Below, in pieces: positions 17,011-29,048 of a stretch of DNA of 64,000 nt; within the stretch, counting starts at the first letter, position 1; each line of letters opens with the position of its first letter. The position numbers and the translations under genes were made by a program. The DNA is taken from the NCBI RefSeq assembly GCF_000221045.1, contig NC_015856.1, forward strand, positions 2,350,986 to 2,414,985. Direction: 5' to 3'. Below the pieces are notes generated by a model. That model did not search any database and was not told the DNA's origin. It worked only from the letters and a program-made list of their open reading frames with translations. This stretch comes from Collimonas fungivorans Ter331 (GTDB lineage Bacteria > Pseudomonadota > Gammaproteobacteria > Burkholderiales > Burkholderiaceae_D).

Positions 17011-17053
17011 TTGACCAAGGTCAATGCCGTCCTCTCTATGAGCTGGCTAAGAT
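17011..17053 (+). promoter_or_regulatory. Crp/Fnr-type operator and promoter of decarboxylase copy 2
   Basis: TTGACCAAGGTCAA at 17011-17024 is palindromic over its whole length, and TAAGAT at 17048-17053 is the -10-like box. The spacing is identical to copy 1, while the four central bases differ (CAAG against TGGG). It lies 71 bp from the start codon of the divergent Crp/Fnr gene, so autoregulation is possible. Confidence 0.7.
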
Positions 17054-17116
17054 GGCATCAAGCTGAAGCAATGCAAGAGGTATTGCGGCGGCAGATAACC
17101 GATAACAGGAGGAGCA

Positions 17117-18883
17117 ATGGCAGCAGTGATATCCGAGTCGAAGGTCGCGTCTGTGTCAAGTACGACCGCCGACGATACGCTCAAACGCAAGAGCCGCGAC
17201 GCCGGCGTGGTGTCAGGCGGGCATCTGGTGGCGCGCGCGCTGAAGAATGAAGGCGTGGACACGATCTTTACGCTGTGCGGCGGCCATATTATCGATATTT
17301 ACGATGGCTGCATCGATGAAGGCATCCGCATCATCGATGTGCGTCATGAGCAGGTCGCAGCGCATGCTGCCGACGGTTATGCACGCCAGACCGGCAAGCT
17401 GGGCGTGGTGGTGACGACGGCCGGTCCCGGCTGCACCAACGCCGTGACCGGGATTGCGACAGCGTTCCGTTCGGAAAGCCCGGTATTGCATATCGGCGGC
17501 CAGGGCGGCATCACCCAGCACATGATGGGTTCGCTGCAAGACTTGCCGCATACCGAAATGATGCGGCCGATCACCAAATTCTCCGAAGGCGTGCGTTCCA
17601 CCGAACGGGTGGCCGACATGGTGTCGATGGCGATCCGGGCCTGCTTTGCCGGCGCGCCTGGCCCGGCCTACCTGGAAATTCCGCGCGATGTGCTGGACCG
17701 CGAAATCGAGATCAGTAAAGCAGTGATTCCGGCGGCCGGCCAATACCGTGCTTCGGTCCGGTCCTTGGGCGATGTCGCCGATATCGAGAAACTGGCCGAC
17801 ATCCTGGTGCAGGCGGAGCGTCCGGTGGTCTTGTACGGCGGCCAGGTCTGGTCCTCGCGCGGCCACAAGGAAGCGATCGACCTGGTGCGCGGCCTGGATA
17901 TCCCGGCGTATTTCAATGGCGCCTCGCGCGGCTTGCTGCCGCCGGGCGATCCGCATCACTTCGACCGCACCCGGCGCGAAGGTTTCGACAAGGCCGACGT
18001 GATCCTGATCGTCGGCACGCCGTTCGACTTCCGCATGGGTTACGGCAAACGCCTGGGCCTGAATGCCAAGGTAATCCAGATCGACCAGGATTACCGTACG
18101 GTCGGCAAGAACCGCGACATCACGCTGGGCCTGGTGGGCGATCCCGGCGCGATCCTGGGGGCTGTCTTGCAGGCCGCCAGCGGCCGCATCAACAAGACAG
18201 CGCAAGAGAAGCGCCGGTCCTGGATGAAACAGTTGCAGCAGCAGGAAGCGATTGCGACCGAGAAGCTGATGCCCTTGTTCAAGTCGAACAGCTCGCCGAT
18301 CCATCCCTACCGGGTGGCGTATGAAATCAACGAGTTCCTGAACGACGACACGATCTACATCGGCGATGGCGGCGACGTGGTGACGATTTCGGCGCAGGCG
18401 GTGCGTCCGCGCAATCCGGGTCAATGGATGGATCCGGGCGCGCTGGGCAGCCTGGGCGTGGGCACCGGTTTTGCGATTGCGGCCGGCTTGGCCAATCCGG
18501 AGAAGGAAGTGATGTGTTACTACGGCGACGGCGCGTTCAGCATGACGTCGTTCGACATGGAAACGGCGAACCGTTTCGGCGTGCCGTACATCGCGGTGAT
18601 CGGCAACAACTCGGCGATGAACCAGATCCGTTACGGCCAGCTGGCGAAGTATGGTGAGGAGCGCGGCAATGTGGGCAACCTGCTGAGCGATATCCCTTAC
18701 GGCAAGTTTGCCGAGATGCTGGGCGGGCATGGCGAAGAGGTGCGCGATCCGGCGCAGATCGCTGGGGCGTTGCAGCGGGCGCGGGAAGCGGTGCGCAAGA
18801 CACGGCGTTGTGCGGTGGTCAATATCTGGGTCGATCCTGCGGTGTATGCCCCGGGAACCATGGCCCAGACCATGTACAAATAA
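17117..18883 (+). CDS. ThDP-dependent decarboxylase, probable oxalyl-CoA decarboxylase (copy 2)
   Basis: The 588-residue product appears identical to that of 708-2474, including Glu78 and the GDG(470)-NN(498) ThDP motif. The formyl-CoA:oxalate CoA-transferase gene follows 50 bp later, which is the classical pair for oxalate breakdown: the transferase makes oxalyl-CoA and the decarboxylase yields formyl-CoA. This context is the main support for the oxalyl-CoA decarboxylase call. Divergence from classical Oxc sequences leaves 2-hydroxyacyl-CoA lyase as the alternative. Confidence 0.7.
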   Translation: MAAVISESKVASVSSTTADDTLKRKSRDAGVVSGGHLVARALKNEGVDTIFTLCGGHIIDIYDGCIDEGIRIIDVRHEQVAAHAADGYARQTGKLGVVVTTAGPGCTNAVTGIATAFRSESPVLHIGGQGGITQHMMGSLQDLPHTEMMRPITKFSEGVRSTERVADMVSMAIRACFAGAPGPAYLEIPRDVLDREIEISKAVIPAAGQYRASVRSLGDVADIEKLADILVQAERPVVLYGGQVWSSRGHKEAIDLVRGLDIPAYFNGASRGLLPPGDPHHFDRTRREGFDKADVILIVGTPFDFRMGYGKRLGLNAKVIQIDQDYRTVGKNRDITLGLVGDPGAILGAVLQAASGRINKTAQEKRRSWMKQLQQQEAIATEKLMPLFKSNSSPIHPYRVAYEINEFLNDDTIYIGDGGDVVTISAQAVRPRNPGQWMDPGALGSLGVGTGFAIAAGLANPEKEVMCYYGDGAFSMTSFDMETANRFGVPYIAVIGNNSAMNQIRYGQLAKYGEERGNVGNLLSDIPYGKFAEMLGGHGEEVRDPAQIAGALQRAREAVRKTRRCAVVNIWVDPAVYAPGTMAQTMYK

Positions 18884-18933
18884 GCCGCTTGGCCACTATA
18901 AAAAATTCGATCAAGTTGAACAGGAGATTTGAA

Positions 18934-20205
18934 ATGAGTACCGAAAAAAGCAAGGTAAAACCACTGGACGGCATCCGCATCATCGACTTCACGCACGTGC
19001 AAGCCGGTCCTGCATGCACGCAACTGCTGGCATGGTTTGGCGCCGACGTGATCAAGGTCGAACGTCCGGGTTCCGGCGACGTGACGCGTTCGCAGCTGCG
19101 CGATATCCCTGATGTCGATGCCCTGTATTTCACCATGTTGAACAGCAACAAGCGCTCGCTCACACTCGACACCAAAAAGCCTGAAGGCAAGCTGGTGCTG
19201 GAAAAACTGATCAAGGAATCCGACGTGCTGGTCGAGAACTTCGGACCGGGCGCACTGGACCGCATGGGCTTTTCATGGGAACGCATCAACGAACTGAATC
19301 CGAAGATGATCGTGGCCTCGGTCAAGGGTTTCAGCGACGGCCATCATTACGATGACCTGAAAGTTTACGAAAACGTCGCCCAGTGCGCCGGCGGCGCGGC
19401 TTCCACTACCGGTTTCTGGGACGGCCCGCCGACTGTCAGCGCCGCCGCCCTGGGCGACAGCAACACTGGCATGCACCTGGCAATCGGCATCCTGACCGCC
19501 TTGATCGGCCGCGACAAGAGCGGCAAGGGACAGCGCGTTGCGGTGTCGATGCAGGACAGCGTGCTGAACCTGTGCCGCGTCAAGCTGCGCGACCAGCAGC
19601 GCCTGGACAAGCTGGGCTTCCTGGAAGAGTATCCGCAATACCCGCACGGCACATTCAGCGATGTGGTGCCGCGCGGCGGCAATGCCGGCGGCGGCGGCCA
19701 GCCAGGCTGGGTGCTCAAGTGCAAGGGCTGGGAAAACGATCCGAACGCCTATATCTACTTCACCATCCAGGGCCATGCCTGGGCGCCTATCTGCAAGGCG
19801 ATCGGCAAGGATGAATGGATAGATGATCCTGCCTACAGCACGCCGAAGGCGCGCCAGCCGCACATCACCGAAATTTTCGACACGATAGAAGTGTGGCTGA
19901 AGGACAAGACCAAGTTCGAAGCGGTCGACATTCTGCGCAAATTCGACATTCCTTGCGCACCGGTGCTGACCATGAAAGAACTGGCCAACGATCCGTCGTT
20001 GCGCGCCAGCGGCACCATCACCGAAGTCGACCACAAGGAACGCGGCAAATACCTGACCGTCGGCAGCCCGATCAAGTTCTCCGACCTGACGCCGGAAATC
20101 ACCGGATCGCCGTTGCTGGGCGAGCACACCGACGAAGTGCTGGCGGACGTGCTGGGCTACAGCGCCGGACAGATTGCCGAACTGCATAAAGCAGAAGCAG
20201 TCTGA
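18934..20205 (+). CDS. frc: Formyl-CoA:oxalate CoA-transferase (first paralogue)
   Basis: This is a 423-residue class III CoA-transferase. The catalytic aspartate is Asp175 in LGDSN, equivalent to Asp169 of the Oxalobacter enzyme. The tetraglycine loop that closes over the active site is intact (GGGGQ, 252-256). The position of Oxalobacter Trp48 is Gln54, as in E. coli YfdW. It transfers CoA from formyl-CoA to oxalate. The start at 18934 has AGGAG 7 bases upstream. A terminator follows 50 bp downstream. Confidence 0.93.
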   Translation: MSTEKSKVKPLDGIRIIDFTHVQAGPACTQLLAWFGADVIKVERPGSGDVTRSQLRDIPDVDALYFTMLNSNKRSLTLDTKKPEGKLVLEKLIKESDVLVENFGPGALDRMGFSWERINELNPKMIVASVKGFSDGHHYDDLKVYENVAQCAGGAASTTGFWDGPPTVSAAALGDSNTGMHLAIGILTALIGRDKSGKGQRVAVSMQDSVLNLCRVKLRDQQRLDKLGFLEEYPQYPHGTFSDVVPRGGNAGGGGQPGWVLKCKGWENDPNAYIYFTIQGHAWAPICKAIGKDEWIDDPAYSTPKARQPHITEIFDTIEVWLKDKTKFEAVDILRKFDIPCAPVLTMKELANDPSLRASGTITEVDHKERGKYLTVGSPIKFSDLTPEITGSPLLGEHTDEVLADVLGYSAGQIAELHKAEAV

Positions 20206-20255
20206 GGATGACGATAGGCGAGTAATTGCCACATGAGTCGTCCCAAGGACGATTG

Positions 20256-20282
20256 ACGGCGTCCGCCCAGGACGCCGTTTTT
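20256..20282 (+). terminator. Rho-independent terminator after frc
   Basis: ACGGCGTCC and GGACGCCGT form a 9-bp stem with a 5-base loop, followed by five T residues. It separates the decarboxylase-frc unit from the PAS-frc unit. Confidence 0.9.
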
Positions 20283-20329
20283 ACATGCGGGCCGCGGATA
20301 TCAACAAGTTCTTAGCAAGGAGCAGGGAT

Positions 20330-20779
20330 ATGTCAACCGAACTCGATCTCAGGCAGCTGGTGCAAGCCGTCGGCGACGCCATCGTGATTTCCGACGCCAA
20401 GGGCGCCATCACCTTGTGGAATCCGGCGGCCGAACGCATGTTCGGCTTTACCCAGGGCGAAGCGCTAGGGCAGTCGCTCGACCTGATCATCCCCGAACGC
20501 CAGCGCCAGCGGCACTGGGACGGTTATCAAAAGACCATGGATACCGGCATCACCCGCTACGGCAACGACGTGCTGCGGGTGCCGGCGGTACACAAGGACG
20601 GCCATACCTTGTCGATCGCGTTTACAGTAGCGCTGCTGCATACGGCGGACAACAAGGTGGCGGCGATCGTTGCCGTCATCCGCGACGAAAGCAGCCGCTT
20701 TGCCGAGGATCGCGCCTTGCGTAAACGCCTGGCGGAAATGGAAGCCAGACTGACAGCGCTGGCGAACGAATCCAGTTAA
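20330..20779 (+). CDS. Single PAS-domain protein
   Basis: This 149-residue protein consists of one PAS domain (about 5-125: AVGDAIVISDAKGAITLWN, then PAAERMFGFTQGEALGQSL) and a short charged helix at the end. It has no kinase, cyclase or DNA-binding output. AAGGAG lies 6 bases before the ATG at 20330; an in-frame ATG at 20285 overlaps the terminator region. It stands 56 bp before the second CoA-transferase. Free-standing PAS proteins may sense a small ligand or redox state and act through a partner; here the partner is unknown. Confidence 0.8.
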   Translation: MSTELDLRQLVQAVGDAIVISDAKGAITLWNPAAERMFGFTQGEALGQSLDLIIPERQRQRHWDGYQKTMDTGITRYGNDVLRVPAVHKDGHTLSIAFTVALLHTADNKVAAIVAVIRDESSRFAEDRALRKRLAEMEARLTALANESS

Positions 20780-20835
20780 GATCGTGATGGAACCGGGCAC
20801 ACGGTACCTATGATAAATATAAACAGGAGATTTTC

Positions 20836-22083
20836 ATGAGCAAAGCACTGGATGGCGTGCGCATTCTAGATTTCACCCATGTCCAGTCAGGGCCGACCTG
20901 CACCCAGCTGCTGGCCTGGTTCGGCGCCGATGTGATCAAGGTCGAACGCGCCGGCGAAGGCGACGCCACGCGCGGGCAGCTGCGCGACATTCCCGGGGTC
21001 GACAGCCTGTATTTCACGATGCTGAACCATAACAAGCGCTCCATCACGCTCGACACCAAGAACCCCAAGGGCAAGGAAGTGCTGGAAACGCTGATCAAGG
21101 ATTGCGACGTGCTGGTGGAGAATTTTGCACCGGGCGCGCTGGACCGCATGGGATTTACCTGGGAACGCATCCAGGAACTGAATCCGAAAATGATCGTGGC
21201 CTCGGTCAAGGGTTTCGGTCCCGGCAAATACGAAGATTGCAAGGTCTATGAAAACGTCGCCCAGTGTGCCGGCGGCGCGGCTTCCACCACCGGCTTCGAC
21301 GACGGTCCGCCGATGGTGACCGGAGCCCAGATCGGCGACAGCGGCACCGGCCTGCATTTGGCGCTCGGCATCGTCAGCGCGCTGTTCCAGCGCCACACGT
21401 CGGGCCGCGGCCAGAAGGTGCTGGCGCCGATGCAGGACGCCGTACTGAACTTGTGCCGCGTCAAGCTGCGCGACCAGCAGCGCCTGGAACGCACCGGCAC
21501 CATGCACGAATATCCGCAATACCCGGACAGCAAGTTCGGCGAGGCCGTGCCGCGCGCCGGCAACGCTTCCGGCGGCGGCCAGCCGGGCTCGATCCTGAAA
21601 TGCAAGGGCTGGGAAACCGATCCTAACGCGTATATCTATTTCATCACCCAGGGCGCGGTCTGGCCGGCGGTCTGCAAGGTAATAGGCGAGGAGGGCTGGA
21701 TCACCGACGAGGCTTACGCCACGCCGGCGGCGCGCCTGCTGCACCTGAAGCCGATCTTTGCCCGCATCGAGCAATGGACCATGAGCAAGACCAAGTTCGA
21801 AGCCATGGATATCCTGAACCAGCACGACATTCCGTGCGGACCGATCCTGTCGATGAAGGAAATCGCCGAAGACGAGTCGCTGCGCCAGAGCGGCACCATC
21901 GTCGAAATCGACCACCCGGCGCGCGGCAAGTACCTGACGGTAGGCAATCCGATCAAGATGTCGGACAGCCCGACCGAGGTCACGCGTTCTCCCTTGCTGG
22001 GCGAACATACCGAAGAAGTGCTGGCGCAGCTCGGCTACGGCAAGGATTACATCGCCGCGCTGCGTGAAGAGAAGGTGATCTGA
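20836..22083 (+). CDS. Formyl-CoA:oxalate CoA-transferase family protein (second paralogue)
   Basis: This 415-residue class III CoA-transferase is strongly similar to the protein at 18934. The catalytic residue is Asp168 in IGDSG, and Gln48 takes the Trp48 place. The closing loop reads ASGGGQ, so the first of the four glycines is Ser245, and the following Gly-Trp is Gly-Ser. These changes may shift acyl-CoA preference (for example to acetyl-CoA or another dicarboxylate). A Shine-Dalgarno (AGGAG) precedes the ATG. The AraC-type regulator begins 18 bp after its stop. Confidence 0.88.
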   Translation: MSKALDGVRILDFTHVQSGPTCTQLLAWFGADVIKVERAGEGDATRGQLRDIPGVDSLYFTMLNHNKRSITLDTKNPKGKEVLETLIKDCDVLVENFAPGALDRMGFTWERIQELNPKMIVASVKGFGPGKYEDCKVYENVAQCAGGAASTTGFDDGPPMVTGAQIGDSGTGLHLALGIVSALFQRHTSGRGQKVLAPMQDAVLNLCRVKLRDQQRLERTGTMHEYPQYPDSKFGEAVPRAGNASGGGQPGSILKCKGWETDPNAYIYFITQGAVWPAVCKVIGEEGWITDEAYATPAARLLHLKPIFARIEQWTMSKTKFEAMDILNQHDIPCGPILSMKEIAEDESLRQSGTIVEIDHPARGKYLTVGNPIKMSDSPTEVTRSPLLGEHTEEVLAQLGYGKDYIAALREEKVI

Positions 22084-22101
22084 AAAAAACGGGCCGACGA
22101 C

Positions 22102-22893
22102 ATGACAGCAGAATTAGATTATCAGGCATTGAATTGCGCCGGTGCCTCGGTTGTGACGTCGGCAACGGACTATCCGGACGGCCACGTCATCCCGCTGCAC
22201 CGCCATTCCTGCGCCCAGCTGCTGTATGCGACCAGGGGCGTGATGACGGTCGATGCGGCGGCCGGACGCTGGATGGTGCCGCCGGGCCGTGCGGTCTGGC
22301 TGCAGGCGCATGTCGACCACCAGATTCGCATGCACGGCGAGGTCGGCTTGCGCACGCTGCTGCTGGATGTCGCCATGTCGCCGCACCTGCCTGCGCGCAG
22401 CTGCGTGCTGGATATCTCGCCCTTGCTGCGCGAACTGATCGCCGCCGCCCATGGCAATCCGGCCGGGTATGACGCCAATAAGGACGCCAATACGGACGCC
22501 GACGCCCGCAACTGGCACATGCTGCAATTGTTGCTGCACGAACTGGCGTCGGTGACCGTGCTTCCTCTTTATTTGCCGTTGCCACTGGCGGCGCGCCTGC
22601 GCAGCCTGTGCGAACTGCTGATGGCGACTCCCGGCAAGCAGGTAACAATCGAAACCTGGGCCGGCCAGCTCGGCATCTCCACCAGCACCTTGCACCGCCT
22701 GTTCCTGCGCCAGACCGGCATGCGTTTCGGCCATTGGCGCCAGCAAGCCAGGCTGCTGCAGGCCATGGAACAGCTGGCGCGCGGCGGCAAGGTCGCCGCC
22801 GCAGCGCAAGACCAGGGCTACAGCAGCCAGAGCGCGTTCAGCGCCATGTTCAAGAAACACTTCGGCAGCACCCCCACTGCGTTTTATCGCTAG
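22102..22893 (+). CDS. AraC-family transcriptional regulator with cupin N-domain
   Basis: This 263-residue protein has an N-terminal cupin-like sensor (HVIPLHRHSCAQLLYATRG, about 20-100) and two helix-turn-helix motifs in the last 100 residues (WAGQLGISTSTLHRLFLRQ; QDQGYSSQSAFSAMFKKHFG). An aspartate-rich insert (near 125-135, DANKDANTDADA) links the two parts. It probably shares a transcript with the second CoA-transferase and may control it. The ligand is not known. Confidence 0.85.
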   Translation: MTAELDYQALNCAGASVVTSATDYPDGHVIPLHRHSCAQLLYATRGVMTVDAAAGRWMVPPGRAVWLQAHVDHQIRMHGEVGLRTLLLDVAMSPHLPARSCVLDISPLLRELIAAAHGNPAGYDANKDANTDADARNWHMLQLLLHELASVTVLPLYLPLPLAARLRSLCELLMATPGKQVTIETWAGQLGISTSTLHRLFLRQTGMRFGHWRQQARLLQAMEQLARGGKVAAAAQDQGYSSQSAFSAMFKKHFGSTPTAFYR

Positions 22894-23080
22894 ACCCTCC
22901 TGCGTTTTCTTTCCTGCCGCTGATAATTCCCGAAGAATCAAGGCCTTAGCTCGTCCTGGCGATTCCTGCCAGGCGTCCGGCTGTCGAATCGAACTGGTTG
23001 GCGGTATCATGCAGGGCGTTTCGGTCGTAAAATTCGGATAAGTCATTTGAATATCATGGTTTTTTATAAAGGAGATGGGC

Positions 23081-23476
23081 ATGGGTCAGGAAAACAAGGG
23101 GCAAGAAAAATATACGGTCGAGCATGAGTGGTTGCGTGTCGAAGATGGCGGCCTGGTGACGGTCGGCATTACCGCTTACGCGCAAGACCATCTGGGCGAC
23201 CTGGTTTTTGTGCAGTTGCCTGAAGTCGGCGCAACTATCGCCAAGGGCGAAGAAGCCGCGGTGATCGAGTCGGTCAAGGCCGCAAGTGAAATCAACATGC
23301 CGGTTGCCGGCACGGTGGTCGAAATCAACCAAGCGCTGGCGGACGCGCCTGAAAAGGTGAACGAAGACCCGCTGGGCGAAGGCTGGTTCTTCAAGATGAA
23401 AATAGACGATGCGGCCGAGTTGAACGGTCTGATGGACAAAGCGGCTTATGACGAGCTGATCAAAGGCCTGGCTTAA
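23081..23476 (+). CDS. gcvH: Glycine cleavage system H protein
   Basis: This 131-residue lipoyl carrier shuttles the aminomethyl group between the P, T and L proteins. The lipoylated lysine is Lys66 in ESVKAASE. The start at 23081 has AAAGGAG 6 bases upstream; the ATG at 23075 touches the Shine-Dalgarno and is unlikely. No glycine riboswitch fold is seen in the 187-bp upstream region. The order H-P-T differs from the common T-H-P. Confidence 0.96.
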   Translation: MGQENKGQEKYTVEHEWLRVEDGGLVTVGITAYAQDHLGDLVFVQLPEVGATIAKGEEAAVIESVKAASEINMPVAGTVVEINQALADAPEKVNEDPLGEGWFFKMKIDDAAELNGLMDKAAYDELIKGLA

Positions 23477-23517
23477 ATAAGCGCAACTCTACTGTTCATT
23501 AAATGAAGGAAGCACCC

Positions 23518-26382
<2,865 letters not shown>

Positions 26383-26410
26383 GGCAAAGGCGGGCGCCGC
26401 ATGCATACCG

Positions 26411-26486
26411 GTAGGGTGGGCACCCGTGCCCACGCGGATATGGATGATGCGACCACCGCGTGGGCAAAAAAACCTGCCCACCCTAC
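26411..26486. repeat. Nested palindromic repeat element between gcvP and gcvT
   Basis: Outer arms GTAGGGTGGGCA (26411-26422) and TGCCCACCCTAC (26475-26486) enclose inner arms TGCCCACGCGG (26427-26437) and CCGCGTGGGCA (26456-26466). All pair perfectly. This GTGGGCA-type unit is a dispersed extragenic palindrome seen in many proteobacterial genomes. In the gcv transcript it would form a long hairpin just before gcvT. Confidence 0.75.
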
Positions 26487-26509
26487 AACTGATAAAAAGG
26501 ACAATTTTC

Positions 26510-27640
26510 ATGAGTGACGCAAGCAACGCCGCAGCAGCGGCGCGTACACCGCTATACCAGCTGCACCTGGAGCTAGGCGCCAAGATGGTGCCGTTTGCAG
26601 GCTACGACATGCCGTTGCAGTATCCGACCGGCATCCTGAAAGAACACAACCACACCCGCAGCCAGGCCGGCCTGTTCGACGTTTCGCACATGGGGCAATT
26701 GCGCCTGAGCGGTGCGGACGCCGCTGCCGCGCTGGAATCGCTGGTGCCGGTCGACATCGTCGACCTGCCAGTGAACCGCCAGCGCTATGCGGTATTCACC
26801 AATCCGCAAGGTGGCATCCTGGACGATCTGATGGTCGCCAATGCCGGCGATCACCTGTTCCTGGTGGTGAACGCAGCTTGCAAGCAGCAGGATACCGAAC
26901 ACCTGCGCCAGCATCTGTCCAGCCGTTGCCAGATCGACGAGCTGAGCGACCGTTCCTTGCTGGCTTTGCAGGGACCGGCTGCAGCCGCGGTCATGGCGCG
27001 CCTGGCGCCGGATACTGCGCAGATGGTGTTCATGCAGACCGCCAAGTTCACGCTGGCGGGCAGCGGCTGTTTTGTCAGCCGCTCCGGCTACACCGGCGAA
27101 GACGGCTTTGAAATTTCAGTGCCGAATGCCGCTGCGGAAACCCTGGCGCGGCTGCTGCTGGCGCAGCCCGAGGTGGCGCCCATCGGTCTCGGCGCGCGCG
27201 ATTCCTTGCGGCTGGAAGCAGGCCTGTGCCTGTACGGCCACGACATGGATGGCAGCACCACGCCGGTCGAAGCCAGCCTGGGCTGGGCTTTGTCGAAGGC
27301 GCGCCGTACCGGCGGCGTCCGTGCCGGCGGTTATCCCGGCGCGGAACTGATCCAGCGCCAGCTTGAGCAGGGCGTCGGCCGCAAGCGGGTCGGCCTGCTG
27401 CTCAAGGATCGCATGCCGGCGCGCGAAGGCGCCGAGCTGGTCGATGCCGACGGCAAGCAGGTCGGCAAGATCACCAGCGGCGGTTTCGGACCGACGGTGG
27501 GCGGCCCGGTGGCGCTGGGTTATGTTGACAGCGCCCATGCGCAGGTCGGCACGCTGCTGCAAGCCGTGGTGCGCGGCAAATCGGTGCCCATCGAAGTGGT
27601 CAAGACGCCGTTTACTCCAACCCGCTATTTCCGCGGCTGA
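26510..27640 (+). CDS. gcvT: Glycine cleavage system T protein (aminomethyltransferase)
   Basis: This 376-residue protein releases ammonia from the lipoyl-bound aminomethyl group and forms methylene-tetrahydrofolate. FDVSHMGQLRLSG (about 60-72) and the later SGYTGEDGFEISVP are family marks. The ATG at 26510 follows AAAAAGGAC. It is separated from gcvP by 127 bp that contain the repeat element, so its expression may be lower than that of gcvHP. Confidence 0.95.
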   Translation: MSDASNAAAAARTPLYQLHLELGAKMVPFAGYDMPLQYPTGILKEHNHTRSQAGLFDVSHMGQLRLSGADAAAALESLVPVDIVDLPVNRQRYAVFTNPQGGILDDLMVANAGDHLFLVVNAACKQQDTEHLRQHLSSRCQIDELSDRSLLALQGPAAAAVMARLAPDTAQMVFMQTAKFTLAGSGCFVSRSGYTGEDGFEISVPNAAAETLARLLLAQPEVAPIGLGARDSLRLEAGLCLYGHDMDGSTTPVEASLGWALSKARRTGGVRAGGYPGAELIQRQLEQGVGRKRVGLLLKDRMPAREGAELVDADGKQVGKITSGGFGPTVGGPVALGYVDSAHAQVGTLLQAVVRGKSVPIEVVKTPFTPTRYFRG

Positions 27641-27871
27641 AGCACGCCGGGCTCCCGGCATCAGCGTTAGCCTGGTGCCGGCGGCAGAAAAAATGACGCA
27701 TGGTTTGCCCGTGGCAGGAGGCGCAAGCCAGCTTGCCCGGCTTCCGCTTATCTGAATTCCAACTATCCCGAGAAGATTTTATTCGTTCTTTTTGTTTTTC
27801 CTTCTTATTAAGATCGGGCTGGGTGCTGCTTGCAGCTTGACCAGGGAAATCGATTTCATCGGAAAGACAAT

Positions 27872-28861
27872 ATGAGCGACAACAAGCCAGGCAACCATAA
27901 AAACCGGGCAGGCCGGCGCCGCCGTCTGCTGCAGGCCGGCATCGGCATGGCTGCCGTTGCGGCCCTTACGCCATTCGCAGTTCGCGCGGCGCAGCGCGAA
28001 CTGCGCGTCGGTTACCAGAAAGGCTTGCTGAGCCTGCTGAAAAAGCGCGGCACGCTGGAGCAGCGCCTGGCGCCGCTTGGCGTGGCGGTCAAGTGGATAG
28101 AGTTCAGCGCCGGGCCGGTGCAGCTGGAAGCGCTGAATGTCGGTTCCATCGATTTCGGCGATGTCGGCGAAGCGCCGCCGATTTTCGCCCAGGCCAACGG
28201 CACGCCGATTGTCTATGTCGCGGCGACCGTGCCGCGGCCGGCGGTGGAGGCGGTGCTGGTCCCGGCAACTTCGGCGATCAGGGCAGTGGCCGACCTGAAA
28301 GGGAAAAAGATCGCTCTGAACAAAGGCTCGAACGTCCATTATTTCCTGGTCAAGCTACTGCAGAAGAATGGCTTGAACTATAGCGACGTCAACCTGGTGT
28401 GGCTGGCGCCGGCCGATGCCCGCGCCGCGTTCGAGAAAGGCGTGGTCGACGCCTGGGTGATCTGGGAGCCGTTCTTTGCGGCCGCCGAACAGACTCTGGC
28501 GGCGCGCATCCTGGCCGATGCCGGCGGCGTCGTCAAGAACCGGGCCTATTACTTTTCATCGAAGGATTACGCGCAGAAGAATGGCGACGTCCTGAGCATC
28601 GCCGTCGAAGAACTCAACAAGATCGACATCTGGGGCAAAGCCAACCGCAGCGAGCTGGCGGCGGAACTGTCGGCGGTGTGGGGCTTGCCGAAGCCCGTGG
28701 TCGATGTCCTGGTGGCCCGTTCTTCGTTCGGCACCGAGCCGATCAACAGGTCGATATTGGCGGAACAGCAGGTCATCGCCGACACTTTCTTCGAATTGAA
28801 GCTGATTCCCCGCCAGATCGACGTGCGCGACGCCGCGCCCGCGGCTCTGGGGCGGTCATAG
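27872..28861 (+). CDS. Sulfonate/aliphatic sulfonate-binding periplasmic protein (SsuA-like), Tat signal
   Basis: This 329-residue ABC transporter substrate-binding protein of the SsuA/NMT1 type has a twin-arginine signal (RRRRLLQAGIGMAAVAAL) with likely cleavage near AVRA-A. Mature motifs include VGYQKG, VGSIDFGDVGEAPPIFAQA and DAWVIWEPF. A GGAAAG precedes the ATG at 27872; an upstream in-frame ATG at 27830 is less likely. No permease or ATPase gene is adjacent. Its place before serine acetyltransferase and the encapsulin locus suggests supply of organic sulfur. Confidence 0.85.
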   Translation: MSDNKPGNHKNRAGRRRRLLQAGIGMAAVAALTPFAVRAAQRELRVGYQKGLLSLLKKRGTLEQRLAPLGVAVKWIEFSAGPVQLEALNVGSIDFGDVGEAPPIFAQANGTPIVYVAATVPRPAVEAVLVPATSAIRAVADLKGKKIALNKGSNVHYFLVKLLQKNGLNYSDVNLVWLAPADARAAFEKGVVDAWVIWEPFFAAAEQTLAARILADAGGVVKNRAYYFSSKDYAQKNGDVLSIAVEELNKIDIWGKANRSELAAELSAVWGLPKPVVDVLVARSSFGTEPINRSILAEQQVIADTFFELKLIPRQIDVRDAAPAALGRS

Positions 28862-29048
28862 GCGCGGACCGGCAATAACCGCTGCGCATATGAGATTAGC
28901 GAACTAGCTTATGCGTTTTTCGTCATAAAAATTCGTAGTCAATTTTTCCGCCTGCCGACAAAATGAGCAGGCATTCAAGGATTCAGGATTCGCATCTTCT
29001 TCGCTGCAATAGTGATTTCGCTGTTTTTAACAATGAGCATCTGCACGC

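Larger units (their letters stand above)
17010..18890. repeat. Long direct repeat, copy 2 (promoter plus decarboxylase gene)
   Basis: This is the second copy of the segment at 601-2481. Upstream and downstream flanks are unrelated to those of copy 1 apart from a few bases. Differences cluster in silent third positions, while the last 180 bp of the gene are identical, a pattern typical of partial gene conversion. Confidence 0.9.

Noticed and set aside
601-18890. Insertion-sequence or composite transposon as the cause of the decarboxylase duplication
   Set aside because: No transposase gene, terminal inverted repeats or target duplications are visible at the repeat borders.
22894-23080. Glycine riboswitch upstream of gcvH
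   Set aside because: I looked for the conserved tandem aptamer core and found nothing resembling it in the 187-bp gap.
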